Shown: piece after piece, positions 58,837 to 64,000 of the stretch
Layout of the letters: the number at the start of each line of letters is the position of its first letter
Numbering within the stretch: position 1 is the stretch's first letter
NCBI GenBank assembly: GCA_026770575.1
Contig: MU657165.1
Location: forward strand, 620,228 to 684,227
Direction: 5' to 3'
Source of the DNA: Pelagophyceae sp. CCMP2097
Lineage: Eukaryota; Sar; Pelagophyceae
Length of the DNA stretch: 64,000 nucleotides
Program-made: the position numbers and the translations under genes
The notes under the pieces: model-generated
Database searches by the model: none
Told to the model about the DNA's origin: nothing
The model's input: the letters and a program-made list of their open reading frames with translations, nothing else

Positions 58837-60162
58837 CTATCGAGTTGCCGCGATGCGCTTTGGTCGTCGCAATGGCGCCGCGGCGACCCCGTTGGAGCCC
58901 CGGAGCCTCAAAAGCTCGGTGTCGACGGCCTCGAGCGCGTCGGCCGCGATGCGATCGATGCCGTCGATTTGGTCCGACCCGCTGCCGCGGAGCGCGACCG
59001 TCGGCGCGTGGAGCAGGTGCTGCACGGCCCTGTGCGCCTCAAAACGCAAGTCTTCCGGCATTCCGTCGGCTTTTTTGATGGCGGTCCGCCTCAAAGCTGA
59101 AATGGCCGGCCCCGCGCTTTTCGCTCTTCGGCGCGCGGAGAGCGCGGCGTGCTGCAGCAACACGACGGCCTCCGCTTTCCGTAACACGCCCAAGCGCCAG
59201 CTCTGCGTGCGTTTCGGCGACAGCGCGGCGAAGCGCGCCAAGTCGCTTTCGCCGAGGCGGCCGTCGCGCGCCGCGCGGCCCGTTAAAAGCGCGGCGCGCA
59301 AGACCTCTGAAATGCGCGGCGCCTCTGCCGAATTGGCGTCTGCGCATTTGCGGAGCTGCCGCGTCACCGCGTGGTCGCCGATGATGGCAGACTCGAGCCC
59401 AGCGCCAAAGCGCAAACAGTGCGCCTCGCACGCCGTGCCGGAGAAACGTACTGCCGCGTCCTCAAAAGCTCGCAGCGTCGAGGCCTCAGCCGCGCGGACG
59501 TCGAACAAAGCCGCCGCCGCGCGCGCCGCCTTGCGCTCCTGCCGCTTGCCGAGCGCCGCAAGCTGCGACGCGCTCAGGTCCACGGCGTCGACGCCCGCGG
59601 CTTGAGGCGCCTCGGTCGTCGCCTCGGTCGCCGCCGCTGCCGCCGCCTCGGCCGCCGCCGCCTCGGCCGCCGCCGCCGCCACTGCCTCGGACACCGCCGC
59701 CTCGGACGCCACCGCCTCGGCCGTCTGAGGCTCTGGTGCCGCGGGCCCGGAGCCAGGTTCCCGCGTGGCGCGTTCAGCATAGTCGGGCGGCGCGAGCTGC
59801 AAGCGGATGGACGGGGCCAACGCCAGTGAGGTGCAGCGCTGCGCGAGGTCCCGTCGCACGCCGGCGAGCGCGGCGTCGAGCGACTCGGCGTCGTCGGCGG
59901 CGATTAGCGCTAACGCACGCCCGCACGTGACGAGGACCACGGCCTCGCGGAGGCGGAAGCGGTCTTTGAGCTCGCGCGCGATCTCAAAGCTCTGCGGCCC
60001 AAGGCCCTGCTGCAACGCGGCCACCGTCGCGGGCACGCGCGCCTCCCAGGACGCGCCATGCGCCGTCGCGGACCGCCAGTCCACGGTTCGCCAGTCGATG
60101 TTCACCGACCCCAAAACGAGAGGCCGCACCGCAGGCAGCAGCACGAGCCACAGCAAGCGCAT
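58837..60162 (-). CDS. secreted or organelle Ala-rich hypothetical protein
   Basis: Single-exon protein of 441 residues, unrecognised. The ATG at 60162 is chosen because it begins a clean signal peptide (MRLLWLVLLPAVRPLVLG). A compact region follows (NIDWRTVDWRSATAHGASWE, LKDRFRLREAVVLVTCGRAL). An Ala/Glu low-complexity linker (about residues 150-190, EAVAAAAAEAAAAEAAAAAA) precedes a helical C-terminal half with an Arg/Lys-rich end. Cys residues are few. The signal peptide followed by a basic-poor mature region suits secretion or thylakoid/plastid import. No enzyme motif seen. Confidence 0.55.
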   Translation of the reverse strand: MRLLWLVLLPAVRPLVLGSVNIDWRTVDWRSATAHGASWEARVPATVAALQQGLGPQSFEIARELKDRFRLREAVVLVTCGRALALIAADDAESLDAALAGVRRDLAQRCTSLALAPSIRLQLAPPDYAERATREPGSGPAAPEPQTAEAVASEAAVSEAVAAAAAEAAAAEAAAAAATEATTEAPQAAGVDAVDLSASQLAALGKRQERKAARAAAALFDVRAAEASTLRAFEDAAVRFSGTACEAHCLRFGAGLESAIIGDHAVTRQLRKCADANSAEAPRISEVLRAALLTGRAARDGRLGESDLARFAALSPKRTQSWRLGVLRKAEAVVLLQHAALSARRRAKSAGPAISALRRTAIKKADGMPEDLRFEAHRAVQHLLHAPTVALRGSGSDQIDGIDRIAADALEAVDTELLRLRGSNGVAAAPLRRPKRIAATR

Positions 60163-60662
60163 CCCTCCGGGGCCACCGGGGCGCGTGCAGCCAAGCGCGG
60201 CACGGCGCGGGCGCCGTCGACCGGGAGGCTTGGCGCGCTGTCTTAATAAGCTTTTGCCATGGACGGCGGGGCGAACTTGTGTTATCGCCAATTTTAAATC
60301 GCCAAATACACGTCTACAGTGCACTAGTGCTCGAGGCATGGGACGTAGAGAAATCTACCTCCCACTGTGCCCCGCGCCTGGCGGTTGCCGCCGATAAGCT
60401 TCAACTTGCTTAAGTAATTTTTGCCGCGACGGCCGCTCAGCGTGGCGCGGGTTCCAACTTGCTTCGCCGTAGCAAGTTTGTGCGAGGGCGGCCGGCGGTG
60501 CCGCCCCGCGCTTCTCGGTGCGAATCGAGGGGGACGGGTGGTCCGCGGCGGAGAGGCGCCGTAAGACGCCTTCGATCCGGACGCGGTGCGGGCCTCCGCG
60601 TCGGCGGCGGGCGCGAGCCCGCCGCCGGCGCGCCGGCGTTTGTGCGCCGGCGGGAGGCCGCC
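60163..60662. other. intergenic, no gene seen
   Basis: About 500 bp between two minus-strand genes. It includes the promoter of the Ala-rich protein (AT-richer patch around 60285-60320, CCAATTTTAAATCG) and the 3' flank of eIF4A. Confidence 0.5.
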
Positions 60663-62228
60663 TCAGATCAGGTCGGCGACGTTCATCGGCATCTCCGCGA
60701 TCTGCGTGTTGTAGAACTCCTCGATGTCGCGCATGTACTTGACATCGCCCGTCGTGAGGAAGTTGATGGCCACGCCTTTGCGCCCGAACCGGCCAGAGCG
60801 GCCTATTCGGTGAATGTAGTTCTCGCGGTTCGTCGGCAGGTCGTAGTTGATGACCTATTGGGAAGCGCGTCGCCGAGGGTCTTTTGGTCGCATACACCGG
60901 GAAAATCGTCGCTCGAGTCGCTCAGTATGAGTAGGAGGTTGTACGATCCCCAGTTTGTTGGAGCGACGGTTGCGAAACCGCCGCAGTAAGTTAAAAGCAT
61001 CATCATCACCGCGGTGCTCTTTTAAAACGTGTCGTTCCCAGCAGGTCACAAAAGGATACGAGCAAAGACTGACCAGCGAGACCTGCTGCACGTCGATGCC
61101 GCGCGCGAGGAGGTCCGTCGTGATGAGGACGCGCGACGAGCCGGAGCGGAACTCGCGCATGATGATGTCGCGCTCCTTCTGGTCCATGTCGCCGTGCATG
61201 GCCGAGACGGTGAAGTCCTTGGCCGTCATGCCATCCGTCAGCCAGTCCACCTTGCGACGCGTGTTGCAGTAGATGATGGCCTGCGTGATGGTCAGCGTCT
61301 CGTACAAGTCGCAGAGCGTGTCGAGCTTCCACTCCTCCTTCTCCACGGCGATATAGAACTGCTTGATGCCCTCGAGCGTCAGCTCGTCCTTCTTGACGAG
61401 GATGCGGACAGGGTCCTGCATGAAGCGCGACGTGATCTCGAGCACTTCGAGAGGCATCGTCGCCGAAAAGAGCGCCACGCGGACCGACTCGGGCAGGAAC
61501 TTGAACACATCGTAGATCTGGTCCTTGAAGCCGCGCGAGAGCATCTCGTCCGCCTCGTCGAGCGCGAACACCTTGCAGCTGCCGAGCTGGAGGGCGCGGC
61601 GGTTGATCATGTCGTAGACGCGGCCGGGCGTGCCGACGACGACGTGGACGCCAGACTGGAGCGTGCGGATGTCGTCGCGCACCGCCGTGCCGCCGACGCA
61701 CGCGTGGATGCGGACAGACATGAAGTCGCCGAGCGCGATCATGACCTTGACGATCTGCTGCGCGAGCTCGCGCGTCGGCGCAAGCACGAGCGCCTGGCAC
61801 TCGGGCAGCTGGTTGTCCACCTGCTGCAGGATGCCGACGGAGAACGTGGCCGTCTTGCCCGTGCCGGACCTGCGAAATGACGCTCGTCGGAACGTCCCGC
61901 CGGCGTCAGCATACCCCTTTTTAAAAAATCGTATCCGCCGCAGAAAAGCGACTCACTGGGCCTGCGCGATGATGTCCTTGCCCATGAGCATGGGCTTGAT
62001 GGCGCGCTGCTGGATCGCCGACGGCTTCTCGAAACCGTAGGCGTAAATGCCACGGAGCAGCTCCTCGCGGAGCTCCATGTTGTCGAACGTCTCGATGGCC
62101 TCATCCCAGTTCGTCTCCATATCCTCATCCTACAAGGGAAGATGGGTCTTTTCGTTTGGGCGGGCGACGGGTGCGCCGGGTCTTGGCCGCACCTTGAGCG
62201 TAGGCGGGGCTTCGTCCATTGCCGCCAT
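60663..62228 (-). CDS. EIF4A: eIF4A DEAD-box RNA helicase
   Basis: Translation initiation factor that unwinds 5' leaders in the eIF4F complex. Exons (right to left) 62228-62193 (36 nt), 62129-61957, 61869-61074 and 60854-60663 join in phase to 398 residues, the normal size. Motifs: [18 protein letters not shown] (Q motif), [11 protein letters not shown] (I, across intron 2), [29 protein letters not shown] (II), SATMP (III), [36 protein letters not shown] and [18 protein letters not shown] (VI). The short first exon [12 protein letters not shown] joins [18 protein letters not shown]. It differs from eIF4A3 in lacking that protein's N-terminal signature. Divergent from SRP54 across about 310 bp. 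Confidence 0.97.
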
Positions 62229-62536
62229 ATTTGTGCTTTTCTGCGAAGTTCTGCTAGGGCTTTCCGGGTGCCTGCGGTTCAGGGTCGGCGTGCGCTTGCG
62301 GGGCGGACTCTAGCGCGGACTTTCGATCCGGCGGGCCCGCGCGCGCGGCGCGCGCGCGAGGCGGGGAAGGGGACTCGGCGATTTACACTTTGTCGCGTGT
62401 TGGCGAGGATCGAAAAGCTGCAAAATGCGGGCCGTTAACGACCTTTATCAGATTTAGCGAGACTTTTGTCGTGCAAGGCGCCTTTCGCGCATCGCCCCGC
62501 CGCCCGCTTTGCCCCGTCGGGCGCCGGCCGCGCGCC
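62229..62536. promoter_or_regulatory. divergent promoter between eIF4A and SRP54
   Basis: 308 bp with a GCGCGC-rich block around 62336-62362 and an AT-richer block at 62375-62465 nearer SRP54. No classical TATA box is evident. Shared regulation of two translation-related genes is plausible. Confidence 0.45.

Positions 62537-64000
<1,464 letters not shown>

Noticed and set aside
62336..62362. GCGCGC-rich block as a possible structured RNA or Z-DNA element
   Set aside because: Simple GC-rich promoter sequence; no stable conserved fold or RNA-gene signature is visible.

Overview
The window is nuclear DNA of a GC-rich, intron-rich unicellular eukaryote. Recognisable proteins include SF3B6, eIF4A, SRP54, UPF2, histone H4, an FNTA-type prenyltransferase subunit, HELLS/DDM1, ERGIC2/3 and an ArfGAP. 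Two genes point to an alga: a fused FO (8-hydroxy-5-deazaflavin) synthase and a bacterial-type DNA gyrase B with a signal peptide followed by a basic transit-like stretch. That bipartite leader, the GC content and the compact introns suggest a stramenopile alga, perhaps a pelagophyte. The taxon is my inference, not something the sequence states.

Most genes are split by introns of about 35-150 nt. Typical donors are GTGCGT or GTGAGT and acceptors are (T/C)AG followed by G. Five introns that I could phase by reading frame start with GC instead of GT. Coordinates for multi-exon genes are spans; exons are listed where phase and protein homology agree.

Layout. 0-3 kb: a small membrane/zinc-knuckle protein and a C2H2 zinc-finger membrane protein. 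3.1-5.4 kb: a CENP-C-like cupin protein that also carries a methyl-CpG-binding-like domain and duplicated CENP-C-motif-like segments. 5.5-6.1 kb: a MITE-like element with 38-bp inverted ends. 6.2-13.1 kb: ArfGAP, TMEM184/OSTalpha protein, a sulfotransferase-like protein, an unknown protein and a divergent histone H4. 13.6-17 kb: a CEP70-like protein and SF3B6. 17-18.9 kb: gene-poor sequence with a 330-bp N gap. 18.9-24.9 kb: a SAM-domain protein fused to a pentameric-channel-like region, FO synthase, and a second sulfotransferase-like gene. 25-33.4 kb: an unknown gene, a TRAPPC13-like gene, a small membrane protein, HELLS/DDM1, an F-box/jacalin-like protein and an RRM plus 37-residue-repeat organelle protein. 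33.6-40.6 kb: Rtt106-like histone chaperone, membrane-anchored APS kinase, N-acetylglutamate synthase and an unknown multi-exon gene. 41-51.4 kb: RING-H2 membrane ligase, a small helical protein, ERGIC2/3 and UPF2. 51.8-64 kb: gyrase B, FNTA, a cyclic-nucleotide-binding protein, a secreted Ala-rich protein, eIF4A and the 5' part of SRP54.

There are no operons. Genes are packed in divergent pairs sharing 100-400 bp promoters and convergent pairs that nearly touch or overlap. The most unusual items are the MBD/CENP-C/cupin protein, the SAM/channel fusion, the GC-AG introns and the divergent H4.
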